Below the pieces are notes generated by a model. That model was not told the origin of the DNA. It did not search any database and saw only the letters and a program-made list of their open reading frames with translations. The position numbers were made by a program, and so were the translations under genes. Positions 34,360 to 43,761 of a DNA stretch of 64,000 nucleotides are shown here, piece by piece (the stretch's first letter is position 1; each line of letters begins with the position of its first letter). Origin of the DNA: RHLJ01 sp048058975 (GTDB lineage Bacteria; Bacteroidota; Rhodothermia; Balneolales; Balneolaceae); NCBI GenBank assembly GCA_048058975.1, contig JBLLNP010000010.1:62001-126000 (forward strand). Direction: 5' to 3'.

Positions 34360-35144
34360 AATAGTACCGCTATGGTGTTTTCAACTTTCTGTTTGGTAGC
34401 GCCGGAAAGATCTTTCTCGGTAATGAGGCGCTGGAATTCATTGGCAGAGTTTTTAACTCCCAATTCAACCATGGCATCAGCCAGGGTTATAATTACAATA
34501 TCGTCGTTTTGGTTTGCTATGGATTTCACGAAGCCTTCTCGTACCAAAGGATTATCGCCCCATCGGGTTAATGCTTCAATGGTTTGAACACGTACATTCA
34601 CGCTTTCATCATTATTTAAGGTGAAGAGCAAGGCTCTGATGGCTTTCTGATCAACCGAGGTGAGCTGTGCACTAATGTTTACGGCTCTTAAACGATCTGT
34701 TGTGCTTGGCCCTTCCAACATGCTTACCATCATCATTTCACGCATGGTTTGCATTTCGGAAGTCAATTCTTTGAGCTCTGCATCGGAGCTTCCCATCTGG
34801 TTTCCGATAAAACCGCCTACAATCAACAGTACAAATGCGTAAGCCAACCTTGGCATGGTGACCTGAGACAGAAATTCATTGAGCTTTTTTCTGATTTGCT
34901 CTCCAAATGAAGATGGTATGCTCGTTTTTTCTTCCTCAAGCATGGCATAAAAGCGGCTACTCATTTCACTTGATGGCTCAGGAACCTGGATCATATCCAG
35001 TTCATCATGAAGTTGCTCCATCGCGCGGAAGTCAATAAAGTCGATATCGCCCCTGGCGATTAACTCCTCTACTTGCTTTTTGCCTGCCTCATCAAGAATA
35101 CCTTGCAGGTAATCGGCGATTAATTGTTGGTTTTTTTCACTCAT
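34356..35144 (-). CDS. Anti-sigma factor with HEAT-like region
   Basis: 262 residues from the ATG at 35144, which has GAGGAA about 8 bases upstream and overlaps the sigma gene end (ATGAGTGA). The N-terminal ~70 residues form a cytosolic helical domain (IADYLQGILDEAGKKQVEEL), with one membrane helix near 100-118 (YAFVLLIVGGFIGNQMG). The C-terminal part (LRAVNISAQL, IRALLFTLNNDESVNVRVQTIEALTRWGD) resembles HEAT repeats. It likely holds the ECF sigma at the membrane until a signal arrives. No canonical zinc-HxxxCxxC motif, so a non-zinc type is likely. Confidence 0.8.
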   Translation of the reverse strand: MSEKNQQLIADYLQGILDEAGKKQVEELIARGDIDFIDFRAMEQLHDELDMIQVPEPSSEMSSRFYAMLEEEKTSIPSSFGEQIRKKLNEFLSQVTMPRLAYAFVLLIVGGFIGNQMGSSDAELKELTSEMQTMREMMMVSMLEGPSTTDRLRAVNISAQLTSVDQKAIRALLFTLNNDESVNVRVQTIEALTRWGDNPLVREGFVKSIANQNDDIVIITLADAMVELGVKNSANEFQRLITEKDLSGATKQKVENTIAVLL

Positions 35145-35703
35145 GGCTGTATTCCTCACTAAGTGTGGTTACAATCTGTTTTAATTCTTTCATAGCTCTG
35201 AACATCCGAACTTTAATGGCGCTTTCGGTTACGCCCTGGATTTCCGCGATTTCGTTATATTTGAGTCCTTCAAACCGGCTTAAAATCACTACTTCCCGTT
35301 TGTCATCATCCAGCTGTTCAATGGCTTTTTCCAGTAAGACTTTCTTTTTATTTCGCTCGTCCATTTCCCCATATCCGGCCGGAACTTCACCCGGGATTTG
35401 CTCTTCGTCAAGAATTTCATCCTCCCTTCGCCGCTTTTCTTTACGATAGTGGTCGATGTGGGCATTACGCGCGATGCTGAACATCCAGGTGGTGAACGGT
35501 CCTGTGCCGGAGTACGTGGTTCGATATTTGAGCATGCGCTCGAACACCGATTGAACAAGATCTTCGCTAAGCTGGGGCTCGAAAGTTTTACGATAGAAGA
35601 AGCTGTACAGCGGGCGATTATACCGCTCGAAGAGTAAACCCAGTTTATCCAGGTCACCGTCCTTCACTTTCATCATTAAAGCTTTGTCTGTCGTAGAATC
35701 CAA
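35137..35703 (-). CDS. ECF-family RNA polymerase sigma factor
   Basis: 188 residues. Region 2 (LGLLFERYNRPLYSFFYR, EDLVQSVFERMLKYRTTY, TWMFSIARNAHIDHYRKEKR) and region 4 (AIEQLDDDKREVVILSRFEGLKYNEIAEIQGVTESAIKVRMFRAMKELKQ) are both complete. Four-gene operon with an anti-sigma and two DUF4097 proteins, overlapping the anti-sigma start. A candidate self-regulated promoter lies just upstream at 35741-35770. Confidence 0.93.
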   Translation of the reverse strand: MDSTTDKALMMKVKDGDLDKLGLLFERYNRPLYSFFYRKTFEPQLSEDLVQSVFERMLKYRTTYSGTGPFTTWMFSIARNAHIDHYRKEKRRREDEILDEEQIPGEVPAGYGEMDERNKKKVLLEKAIEQLDDDKREVVILSRFEGLKYNEIAEIQGVTESAIKVRMFRAMKELKQIVTTLSEEYSHE

Positions 35704-36047
35704 TCGATTTATTTCTTACCCGAGTTAGCGTTCTCGATCATGTACACTGATGAGATTTGGAAAGGTTACAAAAAATAGTTGTGAGTTTTGAGGGATGAGT
35801 TCTGAGTTTAGTAAGATGAAAATAAATTCGGCTGAATGCCTGGCTCCCTTTGGGGCATGCCTGTCGGCAGACAGTGGAGAAAGAGTCCAAAGTTGTTTGA
35901 GCCCAGAGAGAGGATTGAAATGGCACTAAGCTTTGAAGCCGTACTATCCTCTCCCTGATCATCACGCAAGCGTGCTGATCGGTCCCTCCCCAAGGAGGGA
36001 TAGGGTTCTTAACAATTACGATTGATCTTTTATTTTAAAAATCATCA
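35704..36047. repeat. Gene-free stretch with palindromic repeat units
   Basis: About 340 bases without a credible gene. It contains CTGTC/GACAG (35861-35874), a hairpin GATCATCACGC / GCGTGCTGATC (35957-35980) and immediately beside it GTCCCTCC/GGAGGGA (35982-36000). Similar GGAGGGAC elements recur near 56680, so these look like dispersed intergenic palindromes. The part nearest 35703 holds the sigma-operon promoter candidate. Confidence 0.6.
35741..35770 (-). promoter_or_regulatory. Candidate ECF-type promoter of the sigma operon
   Basis: On the minus strand: TGTAACCTTTCC (35759-35770), 12 bases, then TGTACA (35741-35746). The AAC-containing -35 is typical of ECF promoters, which commonly drive their own operon. 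Weak support only; the -10 is not diagnostic. Confidence 0.35.
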
Positions 36048-36875
36048 TCAAATTTTCGACTTTTTAAAATAGAGCATAGACAGAAAAAAAGTACTCAAGA
36101 AAGCTCCGATCCATAGAATTATAAAAAATGATTTTGGGTGAATAAAAACAAAATCGATATCGAATTTCGATATTAAATAAATCAAACTTCCAGATGTAAT
36201 AGAAGAAAACAGTAAAGACATATCTCTATTCATCTTTTTATTCAACCGATCATAATCGGGTTCACTATCCAAGGCACTTTTGCTTGTATAATATTTCTTA
36301 TTGAAGTGATAGAAGCCCACAGATATGGTAACGACAATAACTATACTTAAGATTAAAAAAGAAATAGGAATACTTTCACCGAAAACAAGACCAAACAAAA
36401 AAGAAACCGAAGTCCCCATGCATATTCCAATCAAGGCTGACATATTACCATTTTCCTCTTCTTTCCATAACTCATTCTCAATCTGGTTCAACTGATTCCT
36501 CTTACCCAACTGATCAAACAAGATATCCGTGAATTCTAATGAGTTTTGCATTTCACGTAGAACCAGATGAAATCTTTTAAGCTTTACTGTACTATCGGTT
36601 ATGTCTTTTATGCCTTGATATGGAATTATCCACGGCTTAATCAGATATCTCTTTACATAAATCTTGTCAACTAGTACAATTTCTTTATATATGACCAGTG
36701 GAAAAGAGCATATACATATTCCCCAAAAAGCCATCGAAACCCAAATAAATGGCTCCTTAATAAGAGACCAATCAATAACAACAAGAAGAAGCGTAAGTAA
36801 AAAAAACATCACTGCCAGTATATAAGAGATCAGTATCTTTTTGCTATACTTAGGTTTAAAGACCACCTTTTCCAT
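36048..36875 (-). CDS. Polytopic membrane protein of unknown function
   Basis: 275 residues. Six predicted membrane helices in three pairs (~13-35, 43-64; ~147-168, 172-192; ~216-234, 248-268) flank a basic soluble loop (~70-140) and a shorter one (~195-215). No recognised family; Lys-rich loops suggest the soluble parts are cytosolic. AT-rich, with few neighbours of related function; a single-gene unit. Real coding is supported by length and codon pattern only. Confidence 0.6.
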   Translation of the reverse strand: MEKVVFKPKYSKKILISYILAVMFFLLTLLLVVIDWSLIKEPFIWVSMAFWGICICSFPLVIYKEIVLVDKIYVKRYLIKPWIIPYQGIKDITDSTVKLKRFHLVLREMQNSLEFTDILFDQLGKRNQLNQIENELWKEEENGNMSALIGICMGTSVSFLFGLVFGESIPISFLILSIVIVVTISVGFYHFNKKYYTSKSALDSEPDYDRLNKKMNRDMSLLFSSITSGSLIYLISKFDIDFVFIHPKSFFIILWIGAFLSTFFLSMLYFKKSKI

Positions 36876-36974
36876 TTTTCGATTCTATTTTTAGTTTTAG
36901 CCAATATTTTTCAAAACTTCGTCACCATCTTCTCTTCCTGTTTATCCAGATAAAATAGATATTTCAACACTATC

Positions 36975-37496
36975 TCAGACCAACTCCACCTTCTCCCCTA
37001 CACTTTCTTCCAGGAAACGATGGATATATACAATTTGCTGGTGACCGAATTTCTGTCCGAGGTAGGCAACCAGATAAAGAGATAGAAATACCAGAATAAG
37101 AGCCGGAACTGACCAAAAAATTATACTCTCCTGCCCCAGCGACCAATAGGATAAACTAACCATCGCGGCTATTAAGGTGATGAATCCAATCAGAGAATAA
37201 AAGAACATAAACATCGTCCAGACCGTGGGTTGAGGGCCGTACAAGCCTCGAATTAAACTTCCGGTTTCAGATTGTTCAAAATGGATGGTGAGTTGGGGAG
37301 ACCAATAATGCTGATCTTTTTTGAGTGGGTAAAAGGTTGCAAAGCCAGGAAGCACCTGTCCTTCGCATTCAACTTCTGGTTTTGCTAATTGCTCTTTTAG
37401 TTTGCGATGTAATTGCTCCGGGCTATAAGGACTTTCGAACCGGATTCTCGGCCGGATTTTGGTAATGCTGATATGGTCGATGGAATGGGAACTCAT
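36975..37496 (-). CDS. Small membrane protein of unknown function
   Basis: 173 residues. An N-terminal soluble part with RPRIRFESPYSPEQLHRKL and WSPQLTIHFEQSETGSLIRGLYGP is followed by two membrane helices (~92-112, 118-140) and a short basic tail. I do not recognise the family. Stand-alone between a six-helix protein and a secreted propeller-like gene. Confidence 0.65.
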   Translation of the reverse strand: MSSHSIDHISITKIRPRIRFESPYSPEQLHRKLKEQLAKPEVECEGQVLPGFATFYPLKKDQHYWSPQLTIHFEQSETGSLIRGLYGPQPTVWTMFMFFYSLIGFITLIAAMVSLSYWSLGQESIIFWSVPALILVFLSLYLVAYLGQKFGHQQIVYIHRFLEESVGEKVELV

Positions 37497-37581
37497 TAGG
37501 CAATTTTTTCGGATGCTTAATTTGATATTTCTCCAACCAAATTACAATGCTTATTAAAACTTATACGAGGCTTTATACCGA

Positions 37582-38463
37582 TCAATTATCACCCCAAAGC
37601 ACTGCATTCTCCCCTTTATAATGATAATAGAGTAAAGGTTTAATCGGGTCGGGAGGGTTAATTTGAGAACCAAATAAGAAATATTCTTCGTCGTCCAACA
37701 CTGCCCAGTGAGCGGTATAAGTGTCTGGCAATTCAAGAAGTGTTTCTTTCTTCCCTTGTTCGTTTATTTTAAAAAATGACCTGCCTCCCCAATAAGCGAC
37801 CAGTAACTCTTTCCCGTTATAATCTGCACTGAAAATACGATTCCCCATAAAAGGCAAGTTCTCCTGATCAGGATTTATAAGATTATTCCAGGTTTTAAGT
37901 ATAGAGTAGTCTTCGTCAACTAACCGCACTTCAGTAGGTGAGTTCACTAATAAGCCAGCTTCTGTCATAGTTACTCCACTAACTGGTTCTTCAAATTCGT
38001 GAACTAAACTGATATTCCCTGCTTTGTTTATACTGTACAGTGATGGATATTTTGCAAAAATAATTTCCGTTTCATCAGCTATATAAAACCCTCCAGCTGA
38101 TCCAAACTCAAGTGCATCCTGCCAGCCCCAAATTTCTACAGGAACCTCTCCTGCCAGCCCTTTCAGTAACCTAAACCTACTGCCATTAGTTACATCGCTA
38201 AACTCTGCATAATATACTGTATCACCTATGGCATAAAAGTGAAAGTCGCTGCTATTAAATTCCGACCGCATTAATTCTCTTACGCCATGTATCCGATCCC
38301 ACATAAAAACACTTGAGTAATGAGAACGCGCATCAGGTGGATATACATATTGCCAAATAAGAAGCCCGTTCACTGAAATCATGTTTCCTCCCGGATGAGC
38401 GATAACCGGAAAGGTATATGCGCTTATTAGAGCAAGTAGAATAGCACTCTTTAACGTTCTCAT
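37582..38463 (-). CDS. Secreted propeller-like protein of unknown function
   Basis: 293 residues from the ATG at 38463, which overlaps the stop of the upstream hydrolase (TGATG) and starts a signal peptide (ending VIA-HPGG). Recurrent segments such as YYAEFSDVTNGSRFRLL, YSINKAGNISLVHEF and FKINEQGKKETLLELPD suggest beta-propeller blades. No catalytic motif. Translational coupling to the serine hydrolase implies a shared process. Confidence 0.65.
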   Translation of the reverse strand: MRTLKSAILLALISAYTFPVIAHPGGNMISVNGLLIWQYVYPPDARSHYSSVFMWDRIHGVRELMRSEFNSSDFHFYAIGDTVYYAEFSDVTNGSRFRLLKGLAGEVPVEIWGWQDALEFGSAGGFYIADETEIIFAKYPSLYSINKAGNISLVHEFEEPVSGVTMTEAGLLVNSPTEVRLVDEDYSILKTWNNLINPDQENLPFMGNRIFSADYNGKELLVAYWGGRSFFKINEQGKKETLLELPDTYTAHWAVLDDEEYFLFGSQINPPDPIKPLLYYHYKGENAVLWGDN

Positions 38464-39857
38464 CAGAATTGTCTTCCCATCCATATCGTATCAACAGGTT
38501 TAACCATTAAGTTTGAAATAACATCCGGATTTTCATCCGAAGGGATTAACAGAAAACCGATTTTTGCTTCAGTATCACTTATAAACCAGACTTCAATACC
38601 TTTCGGCATCTCATCCTCAACCCAACGATATCCTGCAACTCTGAAGTTTTCCATCGATTGTTTTGCTTTTATGATCTCTGACCAGGTCGCGTCGGTACGC
38701 TGGAAACTGCCGGGATTACTTACAGGTTCAAGAATAGAGAATAAGGCATCCTCATCTTCCTCCTGTATAGCCTTAATCCATTGCGCCATCACTCGTTCTA
38801 GTTTAACAGAAGTAGAAAGAGAATCCACAGACACAACCTGAATTCTATTATTTGATCCTTGACCTGTGCTAGTAGCTATACCAAATATGTTATAAATCCC
38901 TTTCTGGAGCTCAGTCATTTTGTTTAAATCAGGCAGTCCAACATTATTTAAAGCAATCACAGAAAATTGATTTTTTCTATCCCAAAGTAACATGTTAGAA
39001 TATCCCGGAAGAGAGCCGAATACTTCTAATCGTTCGTCTTCCCCAAGTAAAAGATTTAAAGACTGTTCGCTAAGAACATTTTCTTTGTCCAAGGCAGTGA
39101 CCAGACGAGCCAGATCATTAGCGGTTGAGAAAAAACCACCGGAAGTATATCGATTGACATAGCTGTTTTCGTCCTTTAACCATGCATTCCCTTCTTTTAA
39201 AAAACCACTTACAGGTTTTTTATCTGTCATTATCAACCCTGATGAATTCATCTCCAAAGGTTCAAATAAATATGCGTTAAATGCTTCTTCAACATTTGTC
39301 TCTGTAACTTCCTCTATTATTGCTCCAAGCAGCCAGTAGTTCAGGTTACTGTACGATTCGTTAGTTCCCGGTTCATAGGCTAAATCCAGATTTGGTATTT
39401 CATCCAAAAACATTCCCGCTCTGGAGAAATCATTATACTTAACTCCGGTCAGGTTTTCGGGGTCTAGCTCCCTCGGTAAACCGGATTTCATATCAAGAAG
39501 GTGTTGTATCTTAATTTTGTTACCAAATGAAGGCTTGAAATCTTTTCGATAGTCTGAAATGGTTTTACTTAAGTACAATAGCTCTTCATCAACCAACCTG
39601 TAAATCATAACTTCTGTAAATAACTTGGTTAGAGAGGCTAAATAGAGTGGTGTATCCTGATGAATTATGGGAAGTCCGCTTTGATTTGGTTGGTGAGAAT
39701 AGGTGAAAGGCTCTTTCCCAAAACTTTGCACCTGTATAAAACCGTTAAATTCGCCCGATGAGGTAATCTCAGGTACTATTTTTTGAATTTTTTGTTCTTC
39801 AGAACTACATCCTGTTATTAATAGAACAAGAAGGCATAAGTGAGATAGTTTTTGCAT
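38463..39857 (-). CDS. Serine hydrolase (beta-lactamase class C family) lipoprotein
   Basis: 464 residues. Lipoprotein signal (LLVLLITGC), then the SxxK motif SLTK (S75/K78) and YSN (SYSNLNYW) of class C beta-lactamase-like/penicillin-binding fold enzymes. The extra ~120-residue C-terminal domain (VKLERVMAQWIKAIQEEDE onward) is unassigned. Such enzymes usually hydrolyse peptidoglycan stem peptides, esters or peptides rather than beta-lactams. Overlaps the propeller gene. Confidence 0.85.
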   Translation of the reverse strand: MQKLSHLCLLVLLITGCSSEEQKIQKIVPEITSSGEFNGFIQVQSFGKEPFTYSHQPNQSGLPIIHQDTPLYLASLTKLFTEVMIYRLVDEELLYLSKTISDYRKDFKPSFGNKIKIQHLLDMKSGLPRELDPENLTGVKYNDFSRAGMFLDEIPNLDLAYEPGTNESYSNLNYWLLGAIIEEVTETNVEEAFNAYLFEPLEMNSSGLIMTDKKPVSGFLKEGNAWLKDENSYVNRYTSGGFFSTANDLARLVTALDKENVLSEQSLNLLLGEDERLEVFGSLPGYSNMLLWDRKNQFSVIALNNVGLPDLNKMTELQKGIYNIFGIATSTGQGSNNRIQVVSVDSLSTSVKLERVMAQWIKAIQEEDEDALFSILEPVSNPGSFQRTDATWSEIIKAKQSMENFRVAGYRWVEDEMPKGIEVWFISDTEAKIGFLLIPSDENPDVISNLMVKPVDTIWMGRQF

Positions 39858-39914
39858 GAGTTTTCTTGTTAATGTAAAATTACAGTCTCACCTACCGATA
39901 GTAAAAAAACGACA

Positions 39915-40730
39915 TTACTGAGCAAAAATAGCATGTTGTATTCCCCTGTTGAGGTTAAAGTATTCGGTGGGAGTTTTCCCTGTAAAAGCTTTTACTTCTT
40001 TTATAAAATGCATTTGATCGGTAAACCCGAATTGGTGAGCAAGTAGTGAAAAGCGTTGAGCAGGATTTTGTTCAAAAGATTTTACTGCTTCTATAAGCCT
40101 TACCAATCGGGAATATTTTTTTGGGGTAATACCAACGTATTCCGAAAATTTTCTTTGTATTGTTTTTGGAGAAACCGAAAACTCTTTACTCATTTCTTTT
40201 AAAGAGACTTGCCCTTTCGAACTCTGTATTCGTTTCAAAAATAATTCGAAATAGGGATCTGCTTTCTTCTTAGATGCAGCCAGTCTATCGTTTAAAAACT
40301 TATTTACCAACCGAACTCTTGCACGTTCTGATTTCTCCTCCGCAATTTGCTCCTGAAGGTATCGGATTTCTTTACCGAAAATAATTTCAGGATGAACGGA
40401 TTGGTCAATCAAACTTGCAGTATCCTCATTTATAAACGGATACAGTCCTTCAGGTTTAAAACGAATAGCCAATAAAGCAGGACCATTTACTTTAATCTGC
40501 TGCGGAGTAGTTTTTAAGCCAGCCAGGTGGCTCCCCACTTCTATCTTCTGTTTTCCGAAACTTCGTTCAAAAGAATGCTCTGTAAATATTAACTCAATGG
40601 TATTGTCAGGAATAACTAAATGAGTATTTCCTATTTGATCTTTCTGTTGAGTAAAGCTCTCAAACCAGACACAATCGATATGGTTGCGTAATTCTTTGCT
40701 TGGCAGATATTCTCTGAAATTTGACACCAT
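39915..40730 (-). CDS. AraC-family transcriptional regulator
   Basis: 271 residues from the ATG at 40730. An N-terminal DUF6597-like domain (LRNHIDCVWFESFTQ) is followed by an AraC helix-turn-helix pair (LKEMSKEFSVSPKTIQRKFSEYV; FSLLAHQFGFTDQMHFIKEVKAF). It probably senses a small ligand or reports on metabolism; targets are unknown. Adjacent to the hydrolase, 57 bases away on the same strand. Confidence 0.88.
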   Translation of the reverse strand: MVSNFREYLPSKELRNHIDCVWFESFTQQKDQIGNTHLVIPDNTIELIFTEHSFERSFGKQKIEVGSHLAGLKTTPQQIKVNGPALLAIRFKPEGLYPFINEDTASLIDQSVHPEIIFGKEIRYLQEQIAEEKSERARVRLVNKFLNDRLAASKKKADPYFELFLKRIQSSKGQVSLKEMSKEFSVSPKTIQRKFSEYVGITPKKYSRLVRLIEAVKSFEQNPAQRFSLLAHQFGFTDQMHFIKEVKAFTGKTPTEYFNLNRGIQHAIFAQ

Positions 40731-40769
40731 GCCAGCCAATTACGGAAAAAAGTGAATTTTGTTTTTAGA

Positions 40770-41552
40770 TCACTTTAAAAACCATTCAATGCTGTGTTCA
40801 ATAAATTGATCGAGGTTGTTACTGGTTTCTTCAAATGATGTAAGTGGAAGAATTGCCCCTTTAAATCCGTTTGTAATCTCCCATCGTCCGCTTTTTAATT
40901 CCGGAGCATTTGAGTAATCCAGGCTTCCTTCACTTGGGTAGCCTGACATATAGAAATAAGGTGCTCCTGCCATTTCATCTTCCATAGCCAGACCAAAGCC
41001 TATTCCCAGACTTTCTGTTGCCTGAACATAAATACCCGTATCAAAATGATGGGGCCAGACTCGAATGGGAGTTTCCACATCCAGAATACCAGATACTTTT
41101 TCGCAAGCTTCATTGCCCAGCGATCGCCACTGAGTCCATTCATCCAGATTGTGTCGGTTGATCATTTGGAAAGGTTGACCAGTGAAACTGTATTCAGGTA
41201 TCTCAAAGTGCATTGGTTCCGAAAAGCCTTCCGGATCTAACCCCGATTCTCTAATTCCCTTTTTAAGCTGCTCCTCTACCTCTTTAGGTGTTTTCAAGAC
41301 GGTTGAAACTATCTGAAATGCTTCTTCTTGCTCATTCAGCCAAAGCATACAGAAGTCGGTGATTCTAAGAACCAGCTTAACCTTCCCTTTTTCAGAATTT
41401 ATCCAATGCGTTTCCAGCCAGTTTTTTGAGGGAACAAATCCCAGATTGGTATGGCTGTCGTCATCCTTTTTCTCGACATAGGTTCTTCCTGCTTTTGCAA
41501 GAATCTGAGCTAAATAGTGAATTCGTTGATCTGTTTGGGGGTATTTATTCAA
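40770..41552 (-). CDS. Uncharacterised protein
   Basis: 260 residues, TTG start in a TTGA overlap with the upstream lipoprotein gene stop. Segments such as HTNLGFVPSKNWLETHWIN, VWPHHFDTGIYV and PYFYMSGYPSEG give a faint DUF5996-like impression, but I cannot assign it. Likely cytosolic (no signal). Last gene of the coupled operon that includes the Rieske protein. Confidence 0.6.
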   Translation of the reverse strand: MNKYPQTDQRIHYLAQILAKAGRTYVEKKDDDSHTNLGFVPSKNWLETHWINSEKGKVKLVLRITDFCMLWLNEQEEAFQIVSTVLKTPKEVEEQLKKGIRESGLDPEGFSEPMHFEIPEYSFTGQPFQMINRHNLDEWTQWRSLGNEACEKVSGILDVETPIRVWPHHFDTGIYVQATESLGIGFGLAMEDEMAGAPYFYMSGYPSEGSLDYSNAPELKSGRWEITNGFKGAILPLTSFEETSNNLDQFIEHSIEWFLK

Positions 41553-41941
41553 TTTGATACTATTTTGATTGTTATTCCCTTAAATGTATCGCCAGATGAG
41601 TACTCTATTTCCTCGTCCTTATAGTAGTATGGATCCCATTTCTCCAACTCGATTTCGTTGTTGGAAGACCATCCAGCTATTTTATAGCCATCGGGGATTT
41701 TGTATTCAGCCAGATTTACTGTTGAATCGGTAGAATCTATCACAGACCAAAAAACTCTAGAGTATCCAAATACTCCAGTATCATATTGATATACTAAATA
41801 TCTGAATTTATTATTTGGTGATACTGAATCTTCCAAAAGTATAAAAGACTCATCTGTTATGTAATGCTCAATCATATTATCACTACAGCTTAACGATACA
41901 CCGCAAAAAGTAAGGATTGTTGAAAAGACTAATTCTCTCAT
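41549..41941 (-). CDS. Small lipoprotein of unknown function
   Basis: 130 residues. The signal ends VSLSCSD, a lipobox. The mature part is mostly beta (FRYLVYQYDTGVFGYSRVFW). Overlaps both neighbours by four bases (ATGA with the upstream gene, TTGA with the downstream gene). No family recognised; part of the Rieske operon by arrangement. Confidence 0.68.
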   Translation of the reverse strand: MRELVFSTILTFCGVSLSCSDNMIEHYITDESFILLEDSVSPNNKFRYLVYQYDTGVFGYSRVFWSVIDSTDSTVNLAEYKIPDGYKIAGWSSNNEIELEKWDPYYYKDEEIEYSSGDTFKGITIKIVSN

Positions 41942-42720
41942 TTATTCCTTTCGATTGACTCCAAATCTATTTCCAGCACCATCCATCCATTCTGGAAAGA
42001 ACCCATCCCGGAAACAGTAATAGTTTCCGCAACATAAGGAAGTATTTTTTTATTAACAGCCTCTCCGTTTTTTCCTTTTACGAGATAATAATCATAAGAA
42101 ATACCGTCTTCTTTAAGTACCCTCATCACCGGGGGAATTCCACCACTTAAACAACGAATTGCACAGCTTTTATGGATTTTTCCTTCGCCCGGCTTCATGA
42201 CCCCGAAATAACATTTCGGATCAAGGATTTCGCCGACAAGAGTTACATCCATTGGTTTAGTTTCTGGTCCCAAATACTGTTTATTAGTATCAACGGCTTT
42301 TACAAAACTTTCTTCATTACTTGTAAGCTCTAGTAGTGTTACTCCATCCCCGAAAATCAACGTTCCGCGAAACGTGACTTCTTTCCCATTCAGGCTTCCT
42401 TGACTTCCCTCAATTCCTGAAATTATTCTTTCTGCTCCAAACTTTCCAAAACCCACAAGAAGCACTTCTTTTGAAAATCCACCTGGAACTTCATCTTCAA
42501 CTATTAGTATTGGAAAAGGGTTATCATAATAAACTCCGGTTAGTTCGGTAATTGTCCCAAATTCGAAATGATGATGATTGAAGGGTTTTTGAAAAAGTAT
42601 CCCATACATCAGGAAAAGTGGAATCAAAATGAAAAGCCCAATCAACATTCGTTTGATGAAACGCTTATTGGATGGAGGCATTTCTTCCTGCCAGCCAATA
42701 TAAAATTCTTCGCTGCTCAT
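41938..42720 (-). CDS. Membrane-anchored protein coupled to Rieske/ferric reductase
   Basis: 260 residues, one helix at ~27-43 (LIGLFILIPLFLMYGILF), then a large extracytoplasmic domain. A conserved-looking Cys set, DPKCYFGVMKPGEGKIHKSC AIRC, suggests metal or disulfide chemistry. Overlaps the Rieske/ferric reductase gene by 4 bases (ATGA), so a functional pair is likely. Family unknown; I infer a partner in the same electron-transfer complex. Confidence 0.7.
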   Translation of the reverse strand: MSSEEFYIGWQEEMPPSNKRFIKRMLIGLFILIPLFLMYGILFQKPFNHHHFEFGTITELTGVYYDNPFPILIVEDEVPGGFSKEVLLVGFGKFGAERIISGIEGSQGSLNGKEVTFRGTLIFGDGVTLLELTSNEESFVKAVDTNKQYLGPETKPMDVTLVGEILDPKCYFGVMKPGEGKIHKSCAIRCLSGGIPPVMRVLKEDGISYDYYLVKGKNGEAVNKKILPYVAETITVSGMGSFQNGWMVLEIDLESIERNK

Positions 42721-43760
42721 GCTCCCTCCAGTTTTACGGGTTCTACAAACGCACCTTCTTCATTAGGAACAGGGTTTACCCAAACCTTTTCTCCAAGTAC
42801 CATCACTTGGTAGGTTTTGAGCTTTTCGGTAAATGGTTCTGGTGCCCGACCATCTTCGGGTTTGTACTGATATCCGTGCCAGGGACAAGTAATGCAACCA
42901 TCTACGATCCGTCCTTCTCCCAACGGTCCCATCTGATGTTTGCACACATTATGAACAGCCGAAAGCTTTCCATCATATCTGAAAATCGCGATGTTCTCTC
43001 CTTCCACAAAGACAGTTTTGGCACATTCTTCAGGAATTTCGGAAGTGAGGCATACTTCAATAAATCCTTCCTTCTTTAATAGATTGATATCTCTCGATAA
43101 CCTTCGGTTTTCTTTGATTCCGGCTATCAAATGGAGAGAAACCAGAATTGAAAATCCTCCAATCAATAACGCCCAATAGAACGGATGGTTTTCGTACTGA
43201 AGTGCTCCTAAAGCTACATGAAGTATCAATAATCCATAAGCTAGATATACTCCCATATGAAGTGTTTTCCAGATTCCTGGAGACAAATTATTTAACCAGA
43301 AATCGTGACTGGTGGCCGCCATCACAAAAAAGATAATCAACGCAAAAAAGCCGAGGGTTTGAAATGGGAACTCGCTTATCGCCTGATAATTTTGATTGGA
43401 AGTGAACACACTTACAATTGGATTGGTATCTCCCAGTACATGAAATTGAATAATCGAAAAAACACCGTGAATCAGGGCAATGAAGAACATCGAAACTCCT
43501 AAATGCCTTCGGTTATAAAGCAAAGGCAGGAATCTGGCATCCAGTCGTGCTAAGGGTCCGATTGCAAGAATAATGTGCAACAGTAAAAAAGCTATAATTG
43601 CCGTAGCGCGAATAATTAATGTTTCCGCTGTGATTTGAGGATGCAACCAAAGCTGAAACCCAACAAAACATATAAACATTAAGAAAATCCCCAGCCAAAG
43701 GATTTTATCGTAACTCTTCTTCTGTTTATTCCATTGAACGGAGGTATAGTTAACACTCAT
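42717..43760 (-). CDS. Ferric-reductase-like membrane domain fused to Rieske domain
   Basis: 347 residues. About six membrane helices (~22-210) form a ferric-reductase/MsrQ-like haem-binding domain, with histidines at ALIHGV and LHMGVYLAYGLLILHVALG. The C-terminal domain (~235-335) is a Rieske centre: VHNVCKHQMGPLGEG (CxH) and ITCPWHGYQY (CxxH). Electrons could pass from the [2Fe-2S] centre to haem. Coupled on both sides to small membrane or anchored proteins, so a multi-subunit membrane redox module is probable. Acceptor unknown. Confidence 0.85.
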   Translation of the reverse strand: MSVNYTSVQWNKQKKSYDKILWLGIFLMFICFVGFQLWLHPQITAETLIIRATAIIAFLLLHIILAIGPLARLDARFLPLLYNRRHLGVSMFFIALIHGVFSIIQFHVLGDTNPIVSVFTSNQNYQAISEFPFQTLGFFALIIFFVMAATSHDFWLNNLSPGIWKTLHMGVYLAYGLLILHVALGALQYENHPFYWALLIGGFSILVSLHLIAGIKENRRLSRDINLLKKEGFIEVCLTSEIPEECAKTVFVEGENIAIFRYDGKLSAVHNVCKHQMGPLGEGRIVDGCITCPWHGYQYKPEDGRAPEPFTEKLKTYQVMVLGEKVWVNPVPNEEGAFVEPVKLEGA

Positions 43761-43761
43761 G

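Noticed and set aside
35704..36047. Possible tRNA or small RNA in the hairpin-rich gap
   Set aside because: The hairpins are short and separate; no cloverleaf or conserved loop was seen.
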